Source: Ipomoea triloba
Lineage: Eukaryota > Streptophyta > Magnoliopsida > Solanales > Convolvulaceae
NCBI RefSeq assembly: GCF_003576645.1
Contig: NC_044916.1
Location: forward strand, 7,584,633-7,648,632
DNA length: 64,000 nt
Reading direction: 5' to 3'
Shown: positions 21,216 to 32,138 of the stretch, in pieces
How the letters are laid out: each line of letters starts with the position of its first letter
Position numbering within the stretch: the first letter of the stretch is position 1
Program-made: the position numbers and the translations under genes
The notes under the pieces: generated by a model
Told to the model about the DNA's origin: nothing
The model's database searches: none
The model's input: the letters and a program-made list of their open reading frames with translations, nothing else

Positions 21216-24200
21216 TCACCGAGGAATGGTCCTAATGTCTCCAAGTTCTGCAAGGGTGTCTTTGATTGAATGTAACTCCTTGACGGCATTGCCAATGCTC
21301 ATTCTGTCTCTGGGTAACTCCATGGAACAAGCTATTCCAATCTTAAAAATTGATACAAGGCATTCTATTATCTGGTTCTGAAGTACAAGGCTTCTAGGTG
21401 TTGCATTAGCTTCTTTGTGGAATAGCTTTGGATCCACAATCTCAATGACTTGCTCAGGAATGCTCATTCTAACATAGTTATGAAGAGTTAAGCCATTATT
21501 GAAGATATCACTAGTAGGACTTTTACTGGTAAATATCTCTAGCAAAAGGATTCCATAGCTATACATATCACCAGATGTTGACAAATCACTTCCCATCCCA
21601 TACTCTGAAAAAATTCAAATTCAAGCATTAGTAGTCACCAAATATATATATATATATATATATATATACTCTAAAAGTTTTTATGTTTAATGAGAATTGA
21701 TTCTCTCTTAAAAGTTTCAAGTTGTGAATATCTAAAACTCACTCAGATAGATGATTAACTAAATTCAGAAAGGAGAATAGTCTACCTGGAGCTGCATATC
21801 CAATAGTCCCTTTAATTCCTATAGATGAATTCTCTTGGTTAGATGAAGATGCAAGTGTAACTTCTGTGGGAAGAAACTTTGCTAATCCAAAATCAGCCAC
21901 GTGAGCAACTAAGTCTCCGTCCAACAAAATATTGCTTGGCTTCAAATCACAATGTACTAAACCTGTCTCCAATTGATTATGAAGATAATCAAGTGCATTT
22001 GCCACATCAATTGCGATATTTACCCTCTGTAACAAGTTCAAACTCTTTGAATCATTATTCCCTCCGATGTCCCTTGACTGATTGTGCAACCAATTGTCCA
22101 GACTACCATTGATCATATACTCATAAACAATGGCGAAGAAGTCATTACCCTCATGGTCGATGCTACAACAAGTGGTTAAAACTTTTACCAAGTTTCGGTG
22201 CCTAATTTGCCTCAATGCTTCACATTCTGCCAAAAAGCTCTTGGATGATCCTCTCACTTGAAGCTTGAAGACTTTAATTGCAACTATTCCCAAACTACCA
22301 TCAAGAATGCCTTTGTAAACAGTACTGAATTTTCCAAATCCAATTATGCTGGATTTAGAAAATTCATTAGTTGCCTTCTAGATACTCGAATATGACAACT
22401 TAGGCATGAACTCTATTGTTGCATCCAACGTTAACGACTGCTTGTTCTTCTGCTTGTAAATGACCACAAGGAGAGCCACAATTATCAGTAGAATCAAAGT
22501 CCCACTTGAAATAAAAATAGCCAGCTTTTGAATATGGGACAGATGCTTTGTTCCCCCTTCTCTTGGGCATGTTGGCAACCCAAATTGCGGAATACCTCCG
22601 CAGAGGTTGGAGTTACCACCAAGCTCAACTTCAGTCTTGTTTTTAAAAATCCCTTCACTAGGTATCTCACCTTCCAAATGATTAAATGATATATTCAGTT
22701 GCTTCAAGTACTGAAGTTTTCCTAGAAATTTTGGTATTTTTCCTGTGTTCTAGGCTTTTTAAAGAATTGAAAGAAGGAGGGATAAATCCATGGAAAAGAT
22801 TATGATTGATGTTGAGTTCAATTAAGCTACTCAGTGCACCAATGGTACTTGGAAGTGTGCTTAAGAACATGTTGTTTGAGAGTTTTAGTGTCACCAAATT
22901 TTTGAACCCACCAATCTCTACAGGAAGAGGACCTGTAAAGCGATTGTGAGAGAGGTCTAAATACACAAGTGATGTGAAGATAACTTTGGGAAAATTTCCT
23001 TGGAGTTTGTTTTGGGAAAGATCTAATTGCAACAAATATTTAAAATTTTCAAAACTTATCGGTATAGTACCTTGCAACTCATTGAATGATAGGTAAAGCC
23101 TATTAAGAAAGGACAGATTTCCCAATGAAATTGGAATCTCACCAAACAATTTGTTTCCATCAAGGTATAAACCAATGAATTGTTGAAGGCTTCCCCATGA
23201 GCTTGGAATAGTACCGCCTAGCTGGTTTTTTGATAAGTATAGGAGTTGTAAGTTAACAAGAAGATGAATTTCACTGGGAATAGTACCACTAATGACATTT
23301 TCTGCAATGTAAAAATCCTCAAGACGCGAAAAGTTTGCTATGAATCTGGGCAAAACCCCTCCAAAATTGCAGTTATCAAGAAGCAGGACCACTAGTGTAG
23401 CAGTACTATTGAGAAGAGATGACATGAAATCCAAATCAGTGGATTTTCTATTACCAAGCGGATTGTCAAAAAGTGAAAGAAATTTTAGTGTTTTAAGTCC
23501 ACTAAATGACGGTACCCCTCCATAAAAATCATTTTGACGAACATCAAAATAGTCTAGTGCTGTGGCATTTGACATTGAGATAGGAAGTCGCCCTCTTAAA
23601 AGATTATAACCAATATGAAAATGCTCTAGATTTGGAAGGGTAGAGCCTAAATTTGAAGGAAGATATCCTTCAAGTTTATTTTGTTGTACATCAAAACTTA
23701 CCAATGATGACAGATTGAAAATGGATATGGGGATGGTAGAAGTCAGGTAGTTGATGGATAAAGCAATATAATAAACTTTCTGCAGGCATCCAAAAGAAGT
23801 AGGAATTTTTCCCTTGAAATTATTTTCAGCAAAAGAAAGCATCTTAAGTGATGAAAAATTGCCTATGTAAGCAGGTATCTCTCCCATCAAGTGGTTTGTG
23901 TCAACCGAAAGGTACTTAAGTTTGGACAGTGATCGAAACTCCAAAGGAAATGTACCCCTTAGATTATTGTCTCCCAAATAAAAATTTGTTAGACTAACAC
24001 AATGTGAAAGGTTTTTTGGAATTTCACCTGAAAATACATTACTTTGGAGAATCAACACTCTTAATCTTGTAAGTCTACCCATCTCTTTAGGAATTATACC
24101 TGCTAGAGTGTTGTTGTCAAGCCACAGATCTCTAAGAAAACTCAAGTTCCCAATTGCAGGGGACAAAGAGCCTTGAAGGTTGCTCGAGTTCAAATGGATT

Positions 24201-24409
24201 GCTACAACTCGTTGGTGTTTGCGACCACAACTTATTCCAACCCAATTACAGAAATGAGTAGACTCATTCCACGACTGAAGAGAATCTCCGATGATGTTGG
24301 CTTTGAATGAAAGCAATGCTGTGTGATCAGAAACATTTCCGGGAAGGGAGAAGGAAGCTTTGCAGAGGAAGGCAAATAAGGCATAAAAACAAAAGAGGGA
24401 GGAGCTCAT
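21216..24409 (-). pseudogene. LRR receptor-like kinase copy 2 (subfamily XII), deletion plus nonsense
   Basis: Same architecture as copy 3. Exon 1 is 24409-21786, the intron is 21785-21605 (181 bp, with a TA microsatellite), and exon 2 is 21604-21216. Signal peptide, LRRNT (shorter by two residues at GDSLQSW), LRRs, membrane span and non-RD kinase motifs (GFGKFSTVYKG, HCDLKPSN, DFG) are all recognisable. Two lesions kill it. A 26-bp deletion at 22747/22748 removes the LDLSCNNLTG segment and shifts the frame at about codon 555. TAG at 22380-22378 replaces the Gln of the SIQKATNEFS motif just before the kinase. Only a free ectodomain could be translated. Membrane-span residues (FISSGTLILLIIVALLVVIY) group it with copy 4. 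It ends duplicated block A. Confidence 0.9.
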
Positions 24410-24470
24410 TTTGTGGGGAAGATACAAACTTTATTATACTGAGTGCACTGGGACTGGGTGGATAGTTGAG

Positions 24471-24482
24471 AGTATATATAGA
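24471..24482 (-). promoter_or_regulatory. TATA box of RLK copy 2
   Basis: CTCTATATATACT on the minus strand, 62 bp before the ATG, in the same conserved promoter context as copies 1 and 3. Confidence 0.65.
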
Positions 24483-24919
24483 GCTCAAGAATACAAAACC
24501 AATATAAAATTTTGGGTTATTAAAATGAAAAATCTTATCAAATACTGAATCCATTAACTAAAGGCAGCTTTAAATTCGTCCATTAGGACGTACAAACCGT
24601 GCTTGAGGTACCAACGTCTTTCATGGGAAAACATATTTAATAGGCAACCTCTAACTACTTTCGTTTACTTTTTTTTTTTTTTTTTGGTAGTATTTTGTTA
24701 AATAGCGATACAAGGTGAAATTTATCTAGTGCAAACATTCATGTAATTTTTTATCTTCACTCAAGAATTAGAAGTACTAAAGTGTACAGAGTGTAAATTT
24801 ATCTTATTTGTAAGCTTGGATAACTAAATATAAATCTCCAAATAAATACAAAGTATAAATTGTAAATAAAAAAGATCGAAAAGGAAAATGGCTCATATAA
24901 ATAATTTTCGCAAATTATT

Positions 24920-25285
24920 CTATGGACACGGGTCCATTTTGTAAGGTGGATCAGGGTTTAAAAATACACAATTTATATATATTGTATGTTCACAATTTAC
25001 ATATTAATTGAATGTTTAAAATTTTATATATTGAATGTTCAAAATTTACATATTGAATATTCACAATTTACATAATGAATGTTCATAATTTACATATTGA
25101 ATGTTCACAATTTACATATTGAATGTTTACAATTTTATATATTAAATGTTTCACATTTACATACTGAAGATTAGCAATTAAAATTGTAAATATTCAACAC
25201 GTAAATTATTGTAAATATTCAGTATATAAATTGTGTATTTTAACTCGGGTCTACTTTACAAGGTAAACCCAAATTCATGGCATAG
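24920..25285. mobile_element. Palindromic MITE with a 22-bp minisatellite core
   Basis: The left end CTATGGACACGGGTCC...TTTGTAAGGTGGA and the reverse complement of the right end, CTATGCCATGAATTTGGGT...CTTGTAAAGTAGA, pair imperfectly, and ATACACAATTTATAT lies inside each arm. The centre is the minisatellite described next. Confidence 0.6.
24966..25190. repeat. 22-bp minisatellite (TGAATGTTCACAATTTACATAT)n
   Basis: About nine to ten diverged units of 20-22 bp in a row, all within the palindromic MITE. Confidence 0.75.
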
Positions 25286-25506
25286 CTGCTAAATAATTTT
25301 CAATACGATTTTAAGTCAGTGGACCTCATACAAAATTATTTCAATAAGACATTAAGGGACCTCGAACAATAACTATTTTCTGTAGGACATACATTAAATA
25401 AGTCAATAGACCTCAAATTCGTCCATTATGACAAACCGTGCTTGACGTGCCAACCACGTATTTAATGGCAAAATGTATTTAATGGGACAACTTCTAACCA
25501 AGCAAT

Positions 25507-25777
25507 TGTTATACCATGCATCAATGTTTATATTGCATTGTCAACACTCATACAAAAATTATGTACCTTCTTAATATATTAAGTGCCTACAGTTAACAGT
25601 TTTTGTACATCTAAACAAATAACTTGATAATTGTTGACACATAATATGATAGCTATAGGTACATCAAATGTCAAATGCAGGTACATAATGTGTCAACTAT
25701 AGATACAAAATCTGAAGTTTATTTTTAGACCAGGTTCTACAATGCATGGTAGACCCTAGTCCATGGTATAATTTGCC
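25507..25777. mobile_element. MITE-like palindromic element
   Basis: TTATACCATGCATCAATG on the left is matched by the inverse of CCATGGTATAA on the right. The interior repeats GTACAT and GTCAAC words. Bases 25420-25500 duplicate 24565-24650 (ATTCGTCCATTA, CAAACCGTGCTTGA). Confidence 0.5.
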
Positions 25778-25898
25778 CTAACCAAGTTGGTCAATTAAGT
25801 TTGGTAATCATAAATTTCAAATTTGATTCTTCGTTGGAGATGTCTTGGACTAGTTAGTCAGTCAATTATGAACAATCTAAATTCATTTACCTTCGGCA

Positions 25899-26090
25899 AA
25901 GACCTTGTGGTCTAGTGGCACCCGGTGTCCCGGAAAACACTCTCACATAGTCACATGGATGATGGGAGTGGGTTCGAGCTTCAGTGGAGGCATCTGAGGC
26001 ATCTGTTGACTTTTGTGCTTCATTAGGTTGAGAAAGTAGCTATGAACAGACACACATTTGTATGTTTTTTTTTTATTAACTATTTCCATT
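25899..26090 (+). mobile_element. tRNA-derived SINE
   Basis: The 5' part contains Pol III box A, TGGTCTAGTGG, and, 64 bp on, box B, GGGTTCGAGC. The 3' body CTTCATTAGGTTGAGAAAG and AGCTATGAACAG ends in a T-rich tail. The body recurs, decayed, at 4311 and 13495. Target duplications are not clear. Confidence 0.7.
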
Positions 26091-26360
26091 ATTATTAAAC
26101 TAGTGTTTGCACAGATAATAAAATAATAACTCAATAATAATAATAGAAGTAATTAGAAAATTGAAATATTAGTATGCTTTACTAAACAATTTAGAATGAA
26201 ATTATATTACAAATTATTGAAAACTTTTTTGTATAGAACATTTTTAGTCATACTCAAAGATTCTTCATTATTCCCACATATAAGAATTTTTAAACCTCTC
26301 AGACTACTTACCCTTAAAACTGCTACGTACAATTGTTCATGATTAAATACAGACTTTTTT

Positions 26361-26441
26361 ATTGCCTCCACTAAGGCTCAAACCCACCATCTCCCGTATA
26401 AAGAGAAGGGTTTGATGCCACTAGACTACAAGGTCCTTGGC
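26361..26441 (-). mobile_element. Short SINE inserted in the Helitron helicase, with target duplication
   Basis: On the minus strand TAGTCTAGTGG (box A) and GGGTTTGAGCC (box B) are 50 bp apart. The insertion is flanked by ATTAAATACAGACTTTTT (26342-26359) and ATTAAATATAGACTTTTT (26442-26459), one difference in 18 bp. The helicase reading resumes on both sides. Confidence 0.75.
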
Positions 26442-27400
26442 ATTAAATATAGACTTTTTAAGAAATAAACCAACATGTGATAGTGTTTGGCCCTAACTTT
26501 TGTATGACAACATCAATGAGAATTGCTTCCTTTGAAACTTGAATGGTAACCTCGGATATGATGGTGTCAACAACATCCGCGACACTAAAACCTTTGTTCC
26601 TGCATTATTTCTACCCATAATATTTGCTTCCAACACGTGATCGGCTTATCTTGTTACAATCAAGCTAATTCCATAACTTGCATAATGCTAACGAATGATC
26701 TATGTTCCTCAAAAGCATTACTGGTGAACCAACCTTTAGTGTCGAAGAGTGATTTAGAACACCAGAACACTAGAACACCTAAGCTCGTTCAAGTATTCTA
26801 GAGTGTGCAACTCATATAGCATATCTACATTTGAATAAGATTTGAAAATAGAATCGCAACTTAAGTACGTCTTTTCTTCACCTTCATTCATATCATTCAT
26901 GTAGTCATTTATGCTATCCATGACATCAAGAAGTAGAGCCAAGATTGCTCGATTTTCTAGATAACTAAGATCTCTGTTTGTACTTCAAAATATAGGAAAT
27001 GTGCTTTCAACAATTGTTGTAGTAGAATTATCTTGAGATTGCAATAATATGTGAGGAGTTATACTTATCTCAAAATCGTCATCACTTATGCTACCAATAA
27101 CTCCATCACTAATATTAGCAATCCATTTTGAAAATTCTTCAAGTTCTTCAAATTCCACACCAGATTGTAGCCTGTGTAAACGAAGATTTTTTGCTCAATC
27201 AATTGGATCTCTTTTTGCTCAATTGGAGTCATCTTGTGGATTGTGTGTGATTTGCAATTAAGCTTGGTAATTTCCTGCACTTTTCCATCTTTAATTCCAT
27301 CTTACACCTACACTACTTTGCTTAATTATGTTTACATTTCAATCTAGACAATGCTTAGCTAGAATACTCTCTATGTGAATTGGAATTTCCTTGTGATTGT

Positions 27401-27568
27401 TAGGGATGACAATGTGCACCGTTCCCGATGAGGATCCCCGTCCCAATCGGGGACGGGTACGGGGATGAAAAAATTTGCGGGGATCGGGGACGGGGACGGG
27501 GAATTTGTGGAATTCCTTGTCGCTCCCCGTCCCCGTCCCTGTCCCCGAATAATTAAAAAAAATTAAAA

Positions 27569-27630
<62 letters not shown>

Positions 27631-27939
27631 TTAGTTATAAAATTAAACTATTATAGATTATAGGTTGGTTAGATTTAATTTTAATTTTTGTATGGAACTG
27701 TATTTGTTTAGCAATTTCTATATTATACTGTATTTAGCAAACTGTTATTTTCAATAGCAAACTATATTTGTTCATCAATTTTTGTATTATTCTGTATTAG
27801 GTACGTAAATTTTAATTTGTGTTTAGCAAACTGTATTTTAATGTCAACAATTTTATGGGATGTACAACAAATGTGGCTTTTGATTTAGCAATAAATGTGT
27901 TAAATTTAATTTTAATTTCTGTATGAAACTGTATTTGGT

Positions 27940-27970
<31 letters not shown>

Positions 27971-28487
27971 AAGAAAAGGAGATATTTATTAGGAGGATAA
28001 TCTAGGGGTCAAAAGACCCCTCCAGTCATACAAAAGAGAAGAGATAACAGAAGGAGGTAAAGAGATGGGGGTGAAAAAAACAGATGGAGAAAGGAGATTA
28101 CAACCAAAAGAAGCTAAAGAAACTGCAACCTTGTTTGGTTATTATATTGTTTGTGTATTATACCATTTAATTTAACTTTAATTTTTCTATTATATCGTAT
28201 TTGTTTTTGTATTGTGAATCTATGTATTATATGGACTACTTGTAATTTGCATTTGCTATTTTTGGATTGAAATTTGAACTTTGGTAGTTCGTATTTTTTA
28301 AATTGCTATTTTTTTAATGTTTTTTTTTTAAAAAATTGAACTAAAATAACACTTTTACTAGGAGTTGACCGGGGATGGGGATTCCCCGTCCCCGCCAAAT
28401 ACCCCGCGGGAACGGAGATGGGGTCGGGGTGGCGGGGACGGGGACGGGGAGTATACTCCGCCCCGCCCCGCCTTGTTGCCATTCCTA
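27401..28487. mobile_element. hAT-type element, 1087 bp, GC-rich ends, 8-bp target duplication
   Basis: Ends TAGGGATGACAATG and (right, reversed) TAGGAATGGCAACA, flanked by GTGATTGT at 27393-27400 and 28488-28495. Both subterminal regions are runs of GGGGACGGGG/CCCCGTCCCC that can pair with one another. The AT-rich core holds a TA microsatellite (about 27572-27626) and a nested LINE fragment. No transposase. Confidence 0.85.
27948..28133 (-). mobile_element. 5'-truncated LINE 3' end (186 bp) with 14-bp target duplication
   Basis: On the minus strand a short 3' UTR (CCCTAGATTATCCTCCTAAT near its end) leads into a poly-A tail of about 25 bases, seen as poly-T at 27948. TTTGGTTATTATAT flanks both sides (27934-27947 and 28134-28147). 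It is nested in the hAT element. Confidence 0.85.
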
Positions 28488-28495
28488 GTGATTGT

Positions 28496-28960
28496 ATATG
28501 GATTGATTGAGGTAGATTGACTATGTATTGATGCTTTATGACCTTTGTTGGAAGTGGAATTCGCCTTGACTTATGTACGTGAAGTGCGCACCTCATGCAT
28601 GAGGTTTTGGGAGATTGAGGTACACTTGCACTTCCCGTCTTGCGATCCGAGAGCGCTAAGTCCGGATTCCGGAAGAAGACATGTAGAAAAGGTGTTTAAT
28701 GAAATGCCTTAGCCAAAATCTCTACATTGTAATTCTAGAATCCAATTCACCTTCCATCCCTTGCTATTTTCATTTACAGAGTATTTGCTTGCACATTTAC
28801 TTTACATTGCTCTTTACTTTCTTGCACCTTGCACCATGAACTTTCCTAGCTTTCTATTGCAAATGAGTGCTTGTGTTTGACAACGCAATATTCAATTCAA
28901 AGTATCCATCATTTTGAGAGCGATATCTAGGAAAATCTGCATTCTCTACCCTACTTTCCA
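28496..28960. other. Unassigned DNA between Helitron fragments
   Basis: The sequence departs from the helicase reading and contains TTGCACCTTGCACCATGAAC-type words of unknown origin. It is probably another insertion, but no ends were found. Confidence 0.35.
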
Positions 28961-31209
28961 TCCACTGCTTAACTACACCTTGTCACATTCCAAGAACATG
29001 CTAGGGGGAAACCCTAGGTCGATTAATTATATCCTCCATTATATCATCATTTGCAAAAATGACATTTTGCTCGTTGGGCAAGTAAAAGCTAAGACGTTCC
29101 GCTGAAGGTGTTCTAAATTGTATATCAAACCCAAATAAGCACCATGATGCTTCACACGGTGATGTGTACCTACAATCGTAGTACATATTGATTTCATCAT
29201 CACTTATCCATTATTATCTTCAACATTTCTTTTATAGAATTCAGCAGTCAACCTATCATTTCCCTTGTTTACATATTTGGAAAAGATACTCAATAGATCA
29301 GGATTGGTTACACCACTCGACGTTAATGTGAGCTCTATACTTTAACAGTAGGTAGCAATTGTGCGGTACACCGTACCTATTATCCAAATCAATTCAACTC
29401 CATTTCTTCTAACAGTCTTACCATCTTTGCGATGCCTATATAGTGGGTAGCCATCATCGTCAAAAGTAGAATTGTCCACAAACGTTTTGGGATAATATTT
29501 TGAACACTTACCACCAGACATGCATCGAATTTTTCCTAGCAACACCACATGGTCCATGGATCATGAATTCTTCAACGACACTATAATACTCTAGATCTAG
29601 AGCTTGATCTGAAATTTCCGCTGATATGATAGCATCAAGGTTTTCTACTGCAACGTCAATAGATTTTTTCTCTAGAAACAGCAATATATGAGAATGAAGC
29701 AACCCTGTTTTTGGAACTCAATAGTATACATTGCTATATAAAAAAAAAAAAAAGAAAAAAAAGCAAGTATATTATCATTATGGTATAAAAATAGAGTAAA
29801 GCTATGAATTGTTTTTTTTTTTTTCAAAGTACCTATTGCGACAACACCAAATAGTTTATTCTTTCGACACTCTACAATTAAAGCATCCAATTTCATCTTG
29901 AATACCCGAAAAATTATATTTGGTCAGTCTTCAGGCTTTAAACCATGAACTTGAAGTACTGCTCTACCTCTGGCCACTTCGGATTACACGTGAAGGTAAT
30001 GAATATATCAGGGTAACCAGTCCACCAGCATATAACCATTGCATCTTGGTAATTTTGAATCATGTACCTTGCACTTCCTGTAAAACTCGATTGTAATATT
30101 ATGCGCTTACCATGTGTAGTAGGATCCACTTCTCGATCTATGTGTAAGGGCATCTGTCAAACAATTATAGGTCTTACATCGCAAACTTTTTTTATGTGTT
30201 CTAATATAAATTAACCTTCTACACTCTACCATCATGTAACCATCAACCAAGAATTGTTGGAAAAGCTTCCTTGAATACAATACGGTTGATGTTTCAACAA
30301 CCTTTTCGTTTATGCGAAAAGCAAAATACCCTCTTGGACTAATTCTATGTTTGACGCCGGTTCCACTTTGTCTTATGTCTGTGGGATATCTTCTCTATAT
30401 CCATCCTCACCATATGGAAAAAGTAGTGAGTGTTGCATACGTAGGTATGTTGGATAATTGAGTTCACATATCCTTTGCAATTTACTACTGTGTTTCAACC
30501 AAAATATCATGTTTTCTTATACTTGGATCTAAATCTCCAACAATCAAGGCAACAACTCCTTCAACTTATGGTAGGTTATATGTTCTCGCATCGTTACTCC
30601 GCTTGCTAATCAATTTGATCTTAGCTTCTAATCGAGGATTATTGTCAATTTCAGATTTGGCAATAAGAAAGGATTTAACTACAAATTGAAACATATATTT
30701 TAAAATACATGAAATATATCATTAATCGAATACTTATCTAATATTAATTTAAATGACTAACCTTATTGCGTTTATCCCGTTGGTAACCTCATTTTGAGTC
30801 CAGTGGTAGTAAACTATCACTGAGACACAAACAAAACTAATATTCCTTTTGGTTTATTTTTTATTAATTTTTTGTTTCGTTTACTTGGATTTTTTTCAAA
30901 ACTAGAATTTTTTTCAAAAAAATAAAAATAAAAGTATATCGGATCAACTCACTTTGTTTAAAAAAGATCAAAATGTCCTTGTATTTTAGGACATTTCAAC
31001 GATTTTGTTGACGGAGGACCAAAAATGGTCATGCCACAATAATACTATGACCAAAAGGGTGTTTTGAAAAAGAATGACTAAAAGTGGATTACTACCTATA
31101 AATCTAGGACAAAAAATGGAATTAACTCCTTTCAATAGTATTATAGATAGATAATTTGCAGAATAAATACCGAATAATAATTAACACTCAAATACCAAAT
31201 ACCAAATAA

Positions 31210-31799
31210 GGATATGGAACCCGATTGTAACTACACACCCAAGAAGTATCCAGCCCTTAGCAATGATGATTGGAACACGTTCAATGCTGAGTTTACTATG
31301 GAAGAAATCAAAGCTGCCTTTTTGAGATGGATCCTCTTAAAGCCGGCAGAGAATTTTACCAGAAAGCTTGGCAGCTTGTTAGTCCCTCGGTCATCAAACA
31401 GGTTGATATGTTCATGACGATAGGAAAGATTGAGGAGGGGATCAACGACACATTGATTGCACTCATTCTGAAGAACAACTGCCCCAGCAGTGGTATTCAT
31501 TTTCGCCCGATTAGTCTCTGCAATATTATTTACAAAATTATTATAAAAGCTATGACTAATCGCATTAAGCCTTTATTGAATAAGATCATTGGATCGGAGC
31601 AAAGCAGTTTTGTCTTGGGTCGCCAAATTACTAAAAATATCTTAGCCTATCAGGAGGTCCTCCATTCGATGCGCACCAGACAAGGGAAGAAAGGGCTAAT
31701 GATCTTAAAAATTGATCTTAATAAAAGCTTACAATAGACTCGACTGGGAGTTTATTCGAGACACCTTGAAAGAGGTGGGGATGAACAATAAGTGGGTTA
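31210..31799 (+). pseudogene. LINE (L1-type) reverse transcriptase fragment
   Basis: Plus-strand frames give YPALSNDDWNTFNAEFTMEE, then (after a shift) EFYQKAWQLVSPSVIKQVD, IALILKNNCPSSGIHFRPISL, EQSSFVLGRQITKNILAYQE and, after a second shift, KAYNRLDWEFIRDTLKEVGM. These are reverse-transcriptase blocks 0 to A of plant L1-type LINEs. The catalytic YADD block and everything downstream are missing. At about 31799 it passes abruptly into the 3' flank of RLK copy 3. Confidence 0.9.
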
Positions 31800-32138
31800 A
31801 GGGAAAGAGCAAAATCTTCAAAACATCAAAATTAACCAACATCACAAACGAAATAAAATCAAATCAAATATATTCTCAATCAAGTACAATTGGAATGAAT
31901 CAATCCCCATAATTTGCTCCCTTGCGCGATCTTGTCTCTGATCTGCTGATTGCAAACTCCGCTGCTACCTTACTTGATACAGCCTGCTCTAACTTTCATA
32001 GTTCGACATGGTAGTATAACATCGACCAATATTGAATATGGCACGAAACAAAAACATTACAGTAATAAATAAGTATAAATGACCACAAGAAGAAAACTTC
32101 CAATGCACTAATTTAAGTACGGTCACAAGTGAATTATC
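31800..32138. repeat. 3' flank of RLK copy 3, truncated by the LINE
   Basis: AAAATCTTCAAAACATCAA onward matches the flanks of copies 1, 2 and 4, but the gag-like half seen beside those copies is absent and replaced by LINE sequence. Confidence 0.7.

Larger units (their letters stand above)
26255..30700 (-). pseudogene. Helitron Rep/helicase pseudogene
   Basis: Minus-strand fragments follow family order. VEGVVALIVGDLDPSIRKHD is near 30560, then QHSLLFPYGEDGYRED near 30430, then FTGSARYMIQNYQDAM (Helitron_like_N) near 30080. The HUH nickase motif region LLHSHILLFLEK is near 29690 (His-Ser-His kept), then EFMIHGPCG near 29560 and GKCSKYYPKTF near 29490. After the gaps come YYDCRYTSPCEASW near 29170, EEFSKWIANISDG near 27130, GEEKTYLSCDS near 26870, KVGSPVMLLRNIDHS near 26720 and VFNHEQLYVAV near 26330. 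Many stops and shifts are present. The Walker A/B part expected between 29.0 and 27.3 kb is not recognisable, and that gap holds a hAT element and unknown DNA. The gene is inactive. Confidence 0.85.
26100..31151 (-). mobile_element. Decayed autonomous Helitron with nested insertions
   Basis: The interior encodes fragments of a Rep/helicase protein (next entry). On the minus strand a possible 5' end TCTATCTATAATACTATT starts at 31151 after an A. A possible 3' end GCAAACACTAG finishes at 26100 before a T, 150 bp after the helicase C-terminus. That fits insertion between A and T with TC...CTAG ends. The terminal hairpin is not preserved, so both ends are tentative. Nested inside are a hAT element, a LINE within it, and a SINE. 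Confidence 0.55.

Noticed and set aside
24327..24554. 75-codon minus frame over the RLK copy 2 start
   Set aside because: It overlaps the promoter and signal-peptide region in another frame, and is not conserved in copies 1 and 3.
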